Assembly: GCA_031551125.1 (NCBI GenBank) | Contig: JAVBOB010000021.1 | Coordinates: 1 to 64,000, forward strand | Direction of reading: 5' to 3' | Source: JAIRNF01 sp031551125 | Lineage (GTDB): Bacteria > Bacteroidota > Bacteroidia > Bacteroidales > UBA932 | Length of the DNA: 64,000 nt | In this document: positions 27,844-36,360 of the stretch, in pieces | Position numbering within the stretch: position 1 is the stretch's first letter | Layout: each line of letters opens with the position of its first letter | Notes under the pieces: generated by a model | The model's database searches: none | The model's input: only the letters and a program-made list of their open reading frames with translations | What the model was told of the DNA's origin: nothing | Made by a program: the position numbers and the translations under genes

Positions 27844-29138
27844 GTTTGCTTAGCTACATAAAAGGTCTTAGACGGGGAAAGGAAGCCCACCGCATTGAAC
27901 GCAATGCGATGGATGACCCGTTTTTGTTCGAAGCGTTGGAGGGCTTTGATGTTGTTGAGGCTAACCATGCTGAACGCATTGAGCGCATGCAACGAAAGTT
28001 GGCAGGCGTCACCACTAAGCGCAAACCAAAACGTTTGGTGATGTGGAGTGCGGCAGCTACATTTTTGCTGTTGATTTCGGTAGGCGGGTACTTGCTGTTT
28101 AGAACGCAAGAGCCTGTTCAAACCGTTGCTCAAATGCAGAATAAGTCAACGGGAGAAGACCTTACTTCAGCTGAATATGCCGATACCAATCTATCTTCTC
28201 CCACAGCCGCTATTGCCGATGCTAAGGCTAAGGTTGAACAACAGCAAGAGGTTAATGCTACCGATAAAATAGTTGTAGCAGAAAAATCTCCCATAGCGAG
28301 CAATAAGGACGTAGTTGCTGTGGCTGAAGAAGTGGTTGTATCTGCGCTCTCTGTACCACCTCCTCCTGCACCTCAAGCATCAGCAGCAATGGTGCTGGCT
28401 GACGAAGCGTTTACGACTGTTGATACGGCTTCTTCTTCTACGATTGCAATGGGATATGCGGTAAAAAAACAGGCTAGGGAAAAAGAAGCAGCCAAGTCGG
28501 AAAAAATATCTGCTTCGAGCTCGTTCGGAGACTATATGATTACTGCAAAAGTTGGTGAGTCAAAGCCACCAGGTAAGCTTGTAACAGGTAAGGTTGTTGA
28601 TGATAACGGTGAACCTCTACCATACGTAACTATAGCGGCAAAGGGTACAAAACAGGTAACTACTACGGATGATAATGGAAACTTTACGCTTAGTAATGTT
28701 GAAGTAAATAAGCTGGTTGCATCATACATTGGTTACGATAGCAAAGAACAGCCGATAGATACCACCCGCCCAATGCTGATTGCGCTGAACGAGTCGAACG
28801 TAATGCTTAGTGAGGTAGTGGTAGCGTATGGTTCAAACCGAATGGAGAACAGCTACCTTGATGAGGATACTCGCTACTCGTCAGCCGAGCCGATTGTCGG
28901 ATATAGAGCTTACCGGCGATACCTGAAAGAGCAGATGGTACGTCCAACAGGAGCATGTGCAGGGGTAACCGGTAAGGTTGTTATAAGCTTCCGTGTTAAT
29001 AGCTCCGGTCGTCCTTACAATTTGCAGGTAAAGAAGAGCCTTTGTACGGCTGCCGATCAAGAGGCTATCCGCCTAATTCAGCAGGGTTGCGACTGGACTT
29101 TGGGAGACAAAGAGGTTAGCCTAACCGTAAAATTCTAG
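27840..29138 (+). CDS. Membrane protein with carboxypeptidase-reg and TonB-like C-terminal domain, coupled to sigma factor
   Basis: A 432-aa protein that fills the anti-sigma slot behind an ECF sigma gene. Residues 1-64 are cytoplasmic and helical; one membrane segment at about 67-87 (MWSAAATFLLLISVGGYLLF); then a long Ala/Thr/Val-rich periplasmic stretch; a CarboxypepD_reg-like domain (VTGKVVDDNGEPLPYVTI ... LVASYIGYD); and a TonB C-terminal-like end (GKVVISFRVNSSGRPYNLQV). No zinc-finger ZAS motif is seen. It could couple envelope signals to the sigma factor. Function is inferred from topology and the four-base overlap. Confidence 0.7.
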   Translation: MSLLSYIKGLRRGKEAHRIERNAMDDPFLFEALEGFDVVEANHAERIERMQRKLAGVTTKRKPKRLVMWSAAATFLLLISVGGYLLFRTQEPVQTVAQMQNKSTGEDLTSAEYADTNLSSPTAAIADAKAKVEQQQEVNATDKIVVAEKSPIASNKDVVAVAEEVVVSALSVPPPPAPQASAAMVLADEAFTTVDTASSSTIAMGYAVKKQAREKEAAKSEKISASSSFGDYMITAKVGESKPPGKLVTGKVVDDNGEPLPYVTIAAKGTKQVTTTDDNGNFTLSNVEVNKLVASYIGYDSKEQPIDTTRPMLIALNESNVMLSEVVVAYGSNRMENSYLDEDTRYSSAEPIVGYRAYRRYLKEQMVRPTGACAGVTGKVVISFRVNSSGRPYNLQVKKSLCTAADQEAIRLIQQGCDWTLGDKEVSLTVKF

Positions 29139-29157
29139 CAAATCCATAATACATTAA

Positions 29158-30087
29158 ATGAGGAAAATCATACTTGCCATAGCCTGCTTTACTATACTTT
29201 ACTCGCTTAGCGCACAGCAAAAGCAGGTGGCCATTACCATTGACGATTTGCCATTTGCATACGATAGCAAGCTGTCGATTAAAGAGGTGGAAAAAGCCAC
29301 CCACTTGCTGCTTGCCAAGCTGAAGGCAAACGGTATAAAGGCTACAGGTTTCGTAATAGGAAATGGTGTACAAAAAAGAGGCGAAGACAAGCAACGTACA
29401 GCCTTGCTGCTTGATTGGCTGAAAGAGGGACAAGATTTGGGAAGCCACAGCTACTCCCACCCCTCGCTAAGCAAGGTTTCGTTGGAGGAGTATGAGTCTG
29501 ATTTTTTAAAGAACGAAGCAACGATGAACCTGTTATACCGCCGGTATCCGCAAGCGGTGAAGTATTTTCGCTATCCTTACCTGCAAATGGGCAAGGACAC
29601 GGTACGTAAGCACGGATTTCAACGTTTTCTTGCTGCTCAGGGTTATCAAATAGCACCGGTATCCATTGATAATGAAGACTACATTTTCAATAAGGTATAT
29701 GTTGATGCTTGCCTTGCCAAAGATACGCTTAAAATGACCCACGCAGCTCAATCCTACCTTCGTTACCTGTCGGATATGATTGACTATTACGACCAGCTGG
29801 CGGTGGTTGTGGTAGGTCGCCCAATAAAGCAAATACTATTGTGTCACGCTAACCTGATTAACGCTAACTACTGGGATGAGCTGGCTAGACTGTTTACCTC
29901 CCGCGGCTACTCTTTCATTACGCTAAACGAGGCGTTGCAAGACTCCGCCTATCAGCGCAGTGATACGCTGCTTATATCGGGCGGGTGGTCTCACCTCGAT
30001 CGCTGGAAACGTAATGACGGGGTTAAATCAACGCTCAGCTACCCGCAGATTGATAAAGATATTATGGATGCATACGAAGGCAAGTAG
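29158..30087 (+). CDS. Exported polysaccharide deacetylase family protein
   Basis: NodB-fold deacetylase of 309 aa with a signal peptide (LAIACFTILYSLSAQ). Motif 1 TIDDLP carries the catalytic and metal-binding Asp pair (D29, D30), motif 2 SHSYSHPSL the metal His pair, motif 3 FRYPYL the Arg. Expected to remove acetyl groups from a cell-surface or dietary polysaccharide, or from peptidoglycan, in the periplasm. Follows the sigma/TonB-like pair by 19 bases on the same strand and may belong to that operon. Confidence 0.87.
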   Translation: MRKIILAIACFTILYSLSAQQKQVAITIDDLPFAYDSKLSIKEVEKATHLLLAKLKANGIKATGFVIGNGVQKRGEDKQRTALLLDWLKEGQDLGSHSYSHPSLSKVSLEEYESDFLKNEATMNLLYRRYPQAVKYFRYPYLQMGKDTVRKHGFQRFLAAQGYQIAPVSIDNEDYIFNKVYVDACLAKDTLKMTHAAQSYLRYLSDMIDYYDQLAVVVVGRPIKQILLCHANLINANYWDELARLFTSRGYSFITLNEALQDSAYQRSDTLLISGGWSHLDRWKRNDGVKSTLSYPQIDKDIMDAYEGK

Positions 30088-30152
30088 GAGAGGTAAAACA
30101 TCAGTGTGAAAACTACCTTTTAGCGTAGAGCCGGTTAAGTTTCTATTAATAA

Positions 30153-30240
30153 TGTCCGCGAAGCGGGCAAATGTGCATAACCGTGAGCGTAGCCCACGGA
30201 AACAGGAACGCTAGTAACAATACGTCCCCGAAGGGGGCGA
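30153..30240. repeat. Partial palindromic element A2
   Basis: TCCGCGAAGCGGGC, aaatgtgcataacc, CCGTGAGCGTAGCCCACGG, then TCCCCGAAGGGGGCGA. It shares the GCATAACCGTG...CCCACGG module with A1 and A6 but lacks the central GAGCACC hairpin, so it is a short or decayed copy. Confidence 0.65.
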
Positions 30241-30261
30241 ATAATACTACCCAATATACCA

Positions 30262-30915
30262 ATGAAACAAAAACACCTTATTCTCATACTTCTTTCAGTA
30301 GTAATACTATGTTCATGTAATGCCAAAGGTGGAAGTAAATCGTCGGTGGAAGAGGAGCCAACTGTTACGGCGGAGCAGAGGGAGGGGCAACTGCTATTTT
30401 CTCGCTTAAAAGCAAAGGCCGATACGGCAAAGCAGTACTGTATGAACAGGGGGTTGAATACGGACTTTTGCATACTGGTTGATATGTCCCGTCACTCAGG
30501 TAAGAACCGTATGTTTGTTTGGAATTTTGCAAAGGATACGGTGGAATATTCCGGATTATGTTGTCATGGTTACGGGAAGAACAGCCGAACAGATAAGCCC
30601 GTTTTTAGTAATGAGGTTGGTAGCTACTGCACATCACTGGGTAAGTATAAAGTAGGTATTCGCTCATACAGCCGGTGGGGTATTAACGTGCACTACAAGC
30701 TGCACGGGTTAGACGCAACTAATAGCAATGCCTTTAAGCGTATAGTGGTGCTTCACTCGTATGATTATGTTCCCGATTACGAAATATACCCAGAGCATAT
30801 ACCACTGGGCTATAGTCAAGGTTGTACCGTTATTTCCAACGAGCTAATGACTACGCTTGACGGCATGTTGAAAAAGCCTAGAAAACAGGTGCTGCTGTGG
30901 GTGTATAATGCGTGA
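30262..30915 (+). CDS. Murein L,D-transpeptidase-like lipoprotein
   Basis: A 217-aa lipoprotein (lipobox LCSC after ILILLSVVI) with a catalytic-domain pattern of the YkuD-2 type murein L,D-transpeptidases: FCILVDMSRHSGKNRMFVW at the start, VVLHSYDY with the His, and GYSQGCTVIS containing the likely nucleophile Cys and the conserved S-x-G-C arrangement. It would cross-link or attach proteins to peptidoglycan in the periplasm. The gene is isolated, flanked on both sides by palindromic repeat elements. Start ATG 30262. Confidence 0.82.
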   Translation: MKQKHLILILLSVVILCSCNAKGGSKSSVEEEPTVTAEQREGQLLFSRLKAKADTAKQYCMNRGLNTDFCILVDMSRHSGKNRMFVWNFAKDTVEYSGLCCHGYGKNSRTDKPVFSNEVGSYCTSLGKYKVGIRSYSRWGINVHYKLHGLDATNSNAFKRIVVLHSYDYVPDYEIYPEHIPLGYSQGCTVISNELMTTLDGMLKKPRKQVLLWVYNA

Positions 30916-30956
30916 GGGGTGAAGCGTTAGACGTTAAGCGAGAAAGCAAAAAGTTG

Positions 30957-31055
30957 TCATGTATCGTCATTACGAACAATTCGTTTTTTGAATTGTGAAG
31001 TAATCTGCTTAGTTGATGAGATTGCTTCGGAAAAAAGCGCCTAGCAATGACGGCA
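30957..31055. repeat. Family B hairpin
   Basis: CGTCATTACGAACAATTCG and an inner AATCTGCTTAGTTGATGAGATT pair face gcctagcaatgacggc. Lies just after the L,D-transpeptidase gene and just before element A3. Confidence 0.65.
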
Positions 31056-31065
31056 TAATTCAGGT

Positions 31066-31368
31066 TTACTAGATTTCTTCGGAAAATACTTAACTACTCG
31101 TTTTGTTTCCTTCCCGCTATTACAAGTAACCCCAAGGGGTTGAACAACAATAACCCTGTATGCAATGTGGGGTAGTGGAGCAGAAGTTAAGGTGGCGCAG
31201 GGAGCACCATCCTTCTTTATAAAAAAGCTAGTGCTCCCTGCGCAATCGAACTCACCGGCATATACCGTGGCTGTACACCCACGGTTATTTATAGTCAGCC
31301 CCATTCGGGGCAACCGTTACGTCCAATCCATACTATTTGTAAAAGGTATTTCCCGAAGAAGTTTACTA
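31066..31368. repeat. Composite palindromic element A3 with inverted ends
   Basis: About 300 bp. Terminal inverted repeats: TTTCTTCGGAAAATACTT on the left (near 31074) and AAGGTATTTCCCGAAGAAGT on the right (31343-31362). The centre is a hairpin with arms GCGCAGGGAGCAC (31195-31207) and GTGCTCCCTGCGC (31231-31243). Between ends and centre lie AACCCCAAGGGGTT, CCCTGTATGCAATGTGGGG, CCGTGG...CCACGG and GCCCCATTCGGGGC. No transposase gene inside. Confidence 0.8.
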
Positions 31369-31389
31369 TTTTTCGAAACTATACCACAA

Positions 31390-31429
31390 AAAGAAGAGCT
31401 GCACTTATCTATAAGTGCAGCTCTTCTTT
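31390..31429. terminator. Terminator between transpeptidase and phosphotransacylase genes
   Basis: A perfect 19-bp stem (31390-31408 with 31411-31429; core AGAAGAGCTGCACTTAT) and a two-base loop between convergent genes. Its AAAG/CTTT ends give short A and T runs on either side. Confidence 0.85.
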
Positions 31430-31440
31430 ATTGTATGACT

Positions 31441-31475
31441 GTCCCTCTCCAAAGGAGAGGGGCTAGGGGAGAGAC
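31441..31475. repeat. Family D hairpin
   Basis: CCCTCTCCAAAGGAGAGGGG followed by ctaggggagag, the third copy of the family D pattern, directly at the 3' end of the phosphotransacylase gene. Confidence 0.65.
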
Positions 31476-31478
31476 CTT

Positions 31479-32381
31479 TTACTTAGCCGCAAGTGCAGCC
31501 AACGCAATAGAGTTAAGCTTGCTGGCAGTGCTATCACCACGTGAGGTAAGCACACAGGGAACCTTAGCGCCAACTACCATTGCCGCTAGCTCACCTTTGG
31601 CCAGCTTAGTAACGGTTTTAAAGAATACGTTTCCGCTTTCAATGTTGGGGAATACAATACAATCCGCATCTCCGGCAACAGGTCCGGTAACCTTCTTTGT
31701 TTCGGCAGATTCCTTGTCAAGAGCAACATCAAGAGCCAAAGGACCATCAACGTATGCGCCTTTTATTTGTCCACGGTCGGCCATCTTTGAAATCATAGCA
31801 GCATCAACACATGCGGGCATTCCGGCCAACATTTGCTCAGTAGCGGCCAACAATGCAACCTTAGGTTTTTCAATGCCCAGTGATTTTGCTACGTTAATAA
31901 CATAGTTGGTAATGGCTACTTTTTGGTTTAAATCTGGCGCGGGAATAACTGCAACATCGCCAACAACCAACAGCTTGGGGTAAGTGGGAGCCGATACAAC
32001 GGTAACGTGGCTCAACACAGCCTTGGGAGGCAGTAAGCCGTTTTCCTTATGTAGTATGGCGCGCATATACTTATCGGTGCTGCAAAGTCCCTTCATCAAA
32101 ATATCGCCTTCGCCTTTATTAATTAGCTCAACAGCTTTAGCGCATGCTTTCGCTTCATCGGCTTCCTGTACCAAGCGGAACTTGTTAACGTCTATTCCTT
32201 CTTCCTTGCAAACGCGTTTCATCGTTTCCTCATCGCCTACCAAAATACCGTCAACAAAACCCTTATCTACTGCCATACTTACAGCGCCAATAGTGTGGGA
32301 GTCGTTAGCGAAAGCGGCAACAATTCTTTTTTTTGATTTTGTTTTTAGCGTTTCAAAAACCTGTTCAAAGCTGGTAATCAT
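31479..32381 (-). CDS. Phosphate acetyl/butyryltransferase
   Basis: PTA/PTB-family acyltransferase, 300 aa, moving an acyl group between CoA and phosphate. Family signs: VDGILVGDEETMKRV, LMKGLCSTDKYMRAIL, LSHVTVVSAPTYPKLLVVGDVAVIPAP and DADCIVFPNIESGNVFFK. The length and the DILMKGL motif are those of the phosphate butyryltransferase subgroup rather than long Pta, but the acyl chain cannot be fixed from sequence. I use the ATG at 32381; the frame runs on to 32444 through a family C repeat. Together with the kinase gene upstream it makes ATP from acyl-CoA during fermentation. Confidence 0.87.
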   Translation of the reverse strand: MITSFEQVFETLKTKSKKRIVAAFANDSHTIGAVSMAVDKGFVDGILVGDEETMKRVCKEEGIDVNKFRLVQEADEAKACAKAVELINKGEGDILMKGLCSTDKYMRAILHKENGLLPPKAVLSHVTVVSAPTYPKLLVVGDVAVIPAPDLNQKVAITNYVINVAKSLGIEKPKVALLAATEQMLAGMPACVDAAMISKMADRGQIKGAYVDGPLALDVALDKESAETKKVTGPVAGDADCIVFPNIESGNVFFKTVTKLAKGELAAMVVGAKVPCVLTSRGDSTASKLNSIALAALAAK

Positions 32382-32413
32382 TTCTATTTGAATTTTATTG
32401 GTTGTAATTCTAT

Positions 32414-32500
32414 TTGGATTAAAGAACAAGGACGAAAAGAACAAAGACCGATTAATAAATTAATAAGTCTTTTATCTTTTTATCCTTGTTCTATTGTCAT
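32414..32500. repeat. Family C inverted repeat
   Basis: aaagaacaaggacgaaaagaac faces ttttatctttttatccttgttcta. Lies between the kinase and transacylase genes. Confidence 0.6.
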
Positions 32501-32502
32501 AC

Positions 32503-33726
32503 TTATTTTGCAGCAATCTTAGAAACAATATTCATTGTATCTGTTGCAATCACCAACTCCTCGTTGGTAGCGGTAATTACCAGCTTAACCTTTGAGCCCG
32601 GCTTGCTAATTTCTTTGAAATCAACAGCGCGTACTTTGTCGTTGGCCGCGTGGTCATATTCTGCTCCAAGGTAACCTAAGTTACGAGAAACGGCTTCGCG
32701 AACACCATGGTCGTTTTCACCAATACCACCGGTAAATACAACTACATCAACACCATTCATGGCTGCGGCGTATGCACCAACGTACTTCAACACGCGGTAG
32801 CAGAACATATCAAGTGCCAGCTTAGCCAGCTTATTTCCTTCTTCCGCCGCTTTCCATAAGTCGCGCATATCCGATGATACGTTTGATACGCCCATCAGTC
32901 CGCTTTCCTTATTCAACAGGTTGTTGATAGCCTTTGAGTTCAACCCTTCTTTTTCTTCAAGGAAGGTAATAACACCTGCATCCAAGTCACCACAACGGGT
33001 TCCCATCATCAGACCTTCAACGGGGGTGAAACCCATGGAGGTATCAACTGATTTTCCACCATTGATAGCCGCAATAGAAGAACCGTTACCCATGTGGCAG
33101 GTGATAACCTTGGCGGTGTTAAAGTCTAATCCTAACGCCTTACAAGCCTTTTGCGCAACATACTTATGGCTTGTACCGTGGAAACCGTAACGACGAATTT
33201 TATATTTGTCATAGTACTTGTAGGGAATAGCATAGAAGTATGCTTGTTCCGGCATGCTTTGATGGAATGAGGTATCGAAGCAGGCAACTTGCGGAACGTT
33301 GGGCAACAGCTCTTCCATTGCCGTAATTCCCTTTAGGTTGGCGGGGTTGTGAAGAGGGGCTAGCTCAATGCAATGCTGAATGCCTAACTTCACTTTCTCA
33401 TCAACTAGCGAGCTTTCGGTAAAAAATTCACCACCATGCGCTACACGGTGTCCAACAGCGGCAATTTCGCCAAGGCTGCTAATCACACCATGTTCTTTTG
33501 ATACTAGTAGTTCTAATACTTTGTTGATACCAATTGTATGGTTGGCTACAGGTAGCTTAATTTCAACCTTGTCCTTTCCGCTTGGGCGGTGGTCTATACA
33601 ACCTTCCGGCTGACCGATTCGCTCAACAATTCCTTTTGCAAGCACCGACTGGTCGCCGGATTTTGCCATTTCCAATAGCTGATACTTGATAGATGAACTT
33701 CCGCAGTTTAGAACAAGGATAACCAT
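32503..33726 (-). CDS. ackA: Acetate kinase
   Basis: ASKHA-fold kinase of 407 aa that makes ATP and acetate from acetyl phosphate. Begins with the family signature LVLNCGSSSIKY, then VGHRVAHGGEFF, the GFHGTSHKYV motif, HMGNGSSIAAI and MGFTPVEGLMMGTRCGDLD, and ends with TGGIGEN and the NEELVIATDT segment. All the catalytic residues of acetate kinase appear to be present; the length is that of AckA rather than butyrate kinase (about 350 aa). It precedes the transacylase gene by 121 bases, giving the usual fermentation pair with reversed order. Confidence 0.93.
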   Translation of the reverse strand: MVILVLNCGSSSIKYQLLEMAKSGDQSVLAKGIVERIGQPEGCIDHRPSGKDKVEIKLPVANHTIGINKVLELLVSKEHGVISSLGEIAAVGHRVAHGGEFFTESSLVDEKVKLGIQHCIELAPLHNPANLKGITAMEELLPNVPQVACFDTSFHQSMPEQAYFYAIPYKYYDKYKIRRYGFHGTSHKYVAQKACKALGLDFNTAKVITCHMGNGSSIAAINGGKSVDTSMGFTPVEGLMMGTRCGDLDAGVITFLEEKEGLNSKAINNLLNKESGLMGVSNVSSDMRDLWKAAEEGNKLAKLALDMFCYRVLKYVGAYAAAMNGVDVVVFTGGIGENDHGVREAVSRNLGYLGAEYDHAANDKVRAVDFKEISKPGSKVKLVITATNEELVIATDTMNIVSKIAAK

Positions 33727-33788
33727 GATTGTTTTTTGTTTTTGATGTTATTAGGTTTGTTATTGGTTGTTAGTGATTGCATAAATGG

Positions 33789-33877
33789 ATAATAGGCCAT
33801 AGACGAAAAGACGAAGGATTAAAGATGAGCTTCTTTGACTCTTATCCGTCCTTGTTTTTTTGCCTTTGCTCCCTCTG
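33789..33877. repeat. Family C repeat
   Basis: acgaaaagacgaaggattaaag faces tcttatccgtccttgttttttt and cctttgctccctc. Located between the prs 3' end and the ackA start. Confidence 0.5.
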
Positions 33878-34843
33878 TTACATTACAAATTTATTACTTA
33901 TAGATTCGTAGTTATATACTTTGTTGATAATATCGGCAAATAGCTCATCTACTGATATTACATGGAATTTGCTTGTATCAACATCTGTACGAAGCGGAAT
34001 AGTGTTGGTAACCGCTACTTCACATAATGCCGAACGGGCGATACGATCGTATGCAGGACCAGACAGTACGGCGTGCGTGGCAATGGCGCGAACGCTAAGC
34101 GCTCCTTTCTCCATCATCATATCGGCAGCCTTGGTTATGGTTCCGGCTGTATCAATCATATCGTCAAGAATAACAACGTTGCGACCTTCAACATCTCCAA
34201 TGGCTGTCATTTCGCCAACAACATTTTCTTTTTCGCGTGATTTGTGGCAAATAATCATAGGTGTGCCAAGTATGCGTGAGTATGCGTTTACACGCTTGGC
34301 TCCTCCCATATCCGGTGCTGCTATTGAAAGGTTTTCGAGATTTAGAGACTTGATATATGGTAAGAATAACGAGCTGGCGTACACATGGTCAACCGGAACA
34401 TCAAAAAAGCCCTGTATTTGGTCGGCGTGCAAGTCCATCGTCATTACACGGTCTATGCCTGCGGCGTATAAAATGTTGGCAACCATTTTTGCCCCAATGG
34501 ATACGCGAGGCTTGTCCTTCCTGTCCTGTCTAGCCCATCCGAAGTAGGGAATTACCGCTACCGTTTTGTAGGCCGATGCGCGTTTTGCTGCATCAACCAT
34601 GAGTAAGAGTTCGAAAAGGTTATCAACAGGGGGGAAGGTTGATTGAATGATGAAAACCGTACAGCCTCTTACGCTTTCGTCAAAGCAGGGTTGGAATTCT
34701 CCATCACTGAATTTTGTTACACTTGATTTCCCTAACTCTAGCTCGGGATCATCAGTAATGATTTTGAACTTAGCAACAATTTCTTCAGCTAGATAGCGGC
34801 TGGCACGACCTGCAAAAAATTTTATTTGGTGTTTTGAGTGCAT
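33878..34843 (-). CDS. prs: Ribose-phosphate pyrophosphokinase
   Basis: Makes PRPP from ribose-5-phosphate and ATP for nucleotide, His and Trp synthesis; cytosolic, 321 aa. Motifs: KFFAGRASRYLAEEI at the start, VIPYFGWARQDRKDKPR (ATP flag region), VMTMDLHADQIQGFF, and the PRPP-binding loop VVILDDMIDTAGT. The frame extends to 34876, but the promoter at 34865-34872 lies within it, so the ATG at 34843 is right. Confidence 0.95.
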   Translation of the reverse strand: MHSKHQIKFFAGRASRYLAEEIVAKFKIITDDPELELGKSSVTKFSDGEFQPCFDESVRGCTVFIIQSTFPPVDNLFELLLMVDAAKRASAYKTVAVIPYFGWARQDRKDKPRVSIGAKMVANILYAAGIDRVMTMDLHADQIQGFFDVPVDHVYASSLFLPYIKSLNLENLSIAAPDMGGAKRVNAYSRILGTPMIICHKSREKENVVGEMTAIGDVEGRNVVILDDMIDTAGTITKAADMMMEKGALSVRAIATHAVLSGPAYDRIARSALCEVAVTNTIPLRTDVDTSKFHVISVDELFADIINKVYNYESISNKFVM

Positions 34844-34864
34844 GTTATGGGGTGAATTTTCCCT

Positions 34865-34872
34865 CAAAAGTA
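34865..34872 (-). promoter_or_regulatory. -7 box of prs
   Basis: CAAAAGTA on the plus strand is TACTTTTG on the minus strand, a perfect -7 box 21 bases ahead of the ATG at 34843. It excludes the longer start. Confidence 0.6.
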
Positions 34873-34984
34873 GCAAATAATCGGGCTTGCCTCTTTGTTT
34901 ATATCATAAGACTTATTAACAAAGTTGACTTTGCTTGTTAATCCTTAGTAAGCCACCTTTCAGTATCATAATGTTATATAATTG

Positions 34985-35012
34985 AAAAGAGCCGCTGGTT
35001 GCGGCTCTTTTT
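34985..35012. terminator. Terminator after ribF
   Basis: AAAAGAGCCGC-TGGTT-GCGGCTCTTTTT: an 11-bp stem with A run on one side and T run on the other, between ribF and prs. It ends the leftward ribF transcript and so separates it from prs. Confidence 0.9.
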
Positions 35013-35014
35013 AA

Positions 35015-35950
35015 TTATACTTTATTTTTTAAGATAAAGCTTATTATTTTTCTATCTTCCTTTAGCTGTTCTGCCAATTCGTCTAGTGAATCAAACTTCA
35101 GCTCATCACGTGTACGTTCAATGCACTCAATGGTTATACGCTGACCGTAAATGTTGTGTTCAAAGTTGAAAAGGTGTACTTCTATGTTGGTATGAAAATC
35201 GTTAGAGATGGTAGGACGCTTACCAATATTCATCATACCTGTGTAGCGTGTCCCGTTTACGGTGGCAATAACGGCATAAACACCGTTGCTTGGCAGCTGT
35301 TTTAACGGGTCTTCGGGCAGAATATTGGCCGTAGGAAACCCTATTTTGCTGCCCAGCCTAAGCCCTTCAACAACGGTACCCGACAGCTTGTAGCTATAGC
35401 CCAGTAGCGCATTAGCCAATGCTATGTTCCCCTCCATAAGCGCAGTACGTATTTTTGTAGAGCTTATGTTTACAAAGTTCAGCTGGCTTGCCTCTACTTT
35501 TTCTACTTTGATACCATACGTTTCTCCCAGCTGTTGCATTATCGTAAAGTTGGCTTCTCGGTTGTGCCCAAAGTGGTGGTCATATCCAATAATCAGCTGA
35601 GCTATGTTCAACTTTTCCTTAAGGTATTCTTTGAAGAAATGCCCGGAGTTAACGTGCGAAAAGTCCGTTGTAAACGGGATAATACAAAACAGGTCTATGC
35701 CAATTTCTTCAAGCAGCTCCTTCTTCTCGTTAAGTGTGGTAAGGAGATAAAGGTTTTCGGTTTCCTTATTCAGTACAATGCGCGGATGCGGCCAAAACGT
35801 TATAACGCATGATTGCTTTTGTTGTCTAGCTGCTTCAGCAGAGAGTTTCGATAGTACAGAGCGGTGCCCTTGGTGAACCCCATCGAAAAAGCCGGTAGTG
35901 GCAACAGGGTTAATGCCTTCGGGTATATCCGGATAGTAAAAAGTTTGCAT
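35015..35950 (-). CDS. ribF: Bifunctional riboflavin kinase/FAD synthetase
   Basis: Makes FMN and then FAD from riboflavin, 311 aa. The N-terminal FMN-adenylyltransferase has the nucleotidyl loop TTGFFDGVHQGHRSVL (HxGH) and the LIIGYDHHFGHNREAN segment; the C-terminal flavokinase has GSKIGFPTANI and the TGMMNIGKRPTI segment. Both activities look intact. Together with ribD it accounts for two steps of flavin supply for the flavodoxin and dehydrogenase systems here. A -7 box TAGTTTTG lies on the minus strand at 35982-35975, 25 bases upstream. Confidence 0.94.
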   Translation of the reverse strand: MQTFYYPDIPEGINPVATTGFFDGVHQGHRSVLSKLSAEAARQQKQSCVITFWPHPRIVLNKETENLYLLTTLNEKKELLEEIGIDLFCIIPFTTDFSHVNSGHFFKEYLKEKLNIAQLIIGYDHHFGHNREANFTIMQQLGETYGIKVEKVEASQLNFVNISSTKIRTALMEGNIALANALLGYSYKLSGTVVEGLRLGSKIGFPTANILPEDPLKQLPSNGVYAVIATVNGTRYTGMMNIGKRPTISNDFHTNIEVHLFNFEHNIYGQRITIECIERTRDELKFDSLDELAEQLKEDRKIISFILKNKV

Positions 35951-35974
35951 TACGTATTACTATAAGTTAGAATA

Positions 35975-35982
35975 CAAAACTA
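35975..35982 (-). promoter_or_regulatory. -7 box of ribF
   Basis: CAAAACTA on the plus strand reads TAGTTTTG on the minus strand, fitting TAnnTTTG, 24 bases upstream of the ribF ATG. Confidence 0.5.
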
Positions 35983-36049
35983 CATAATAACTCGAAATGT
36001 TAGGAGTTGTTTATTTCTCTCAACATTCTTTAGTCTTTTTTATAAGGGT

Positions 36050-36287
36050 TGTTTTTATTAAAGATGTTCCTACTTCCTTGTAATCATCTATATAAGCTGG
36101 TGAGTTCGATTGCGCAGGGAGCACCGTCCTACTTTAGAAAAAAGTTAGTGTTCCCTGCGCAACCTTAACTTTTGCCAGACCACCCGCATTGCATACGGGT
36201 TTATTGTTGTTCAACCCCGTGGGGTTGCCTGTAATAGCGTGGAGGGAAAAAACGTGTATTCAGGTATTTTCTGAAGAAGTCTAATGA
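36050..36287. repeat. Composite palindromic element A4
   Basis: The central hairpin has arms TTGCGCAGGGAGCAC (36110-36124) and GTGTTCCCTGCGCAA (one mismatch, to 36162). The right end is GGTATTTTCTGAAGAAGTCT (36263-36282), matching the ends of A3, A5 and A6; the left end is decayed. Inside are CCCGCATTGCATACGGG and AACCCCGTGGGGTT. It lies between ribF and the glycogen synthase-phosphorylase gene; the rest of this gap (35983-36049) shows nothing. Confidence 0.75.
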
Positions 36288-36294
36288 ATAAAAC

Positions 36295-36322
36295 AGCCGT
36301 AGATGAGATAAAATCTACGGCT
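36295..36322. terminator. Terminator of glycogen synthase-phosphorylase gene
   Basis: AGCCGTAGAT (36295-36304), loop GAGATAAA, ATCTACGGCT (36313-36322): a perfect 10-bp stem, followed on the minus strand by GTTTTATT. It is 38 bases beyond the stop codon at 36361. Family E words (taacgcttaacgtttcacat) fill the space. Confidence 0.75.
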
Positions 36323-36360
36323 ATTCATTTAACGCTTAACGTTTCACATTTAACGTGGTA

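Noticed and set aside
31165..31905. 246-aa plus-strand ORF over element A3 and the transacylase gene
   Set aside because: Runs over the repeat element and then antisense to a well-supported gene; no promoter or family likeness.
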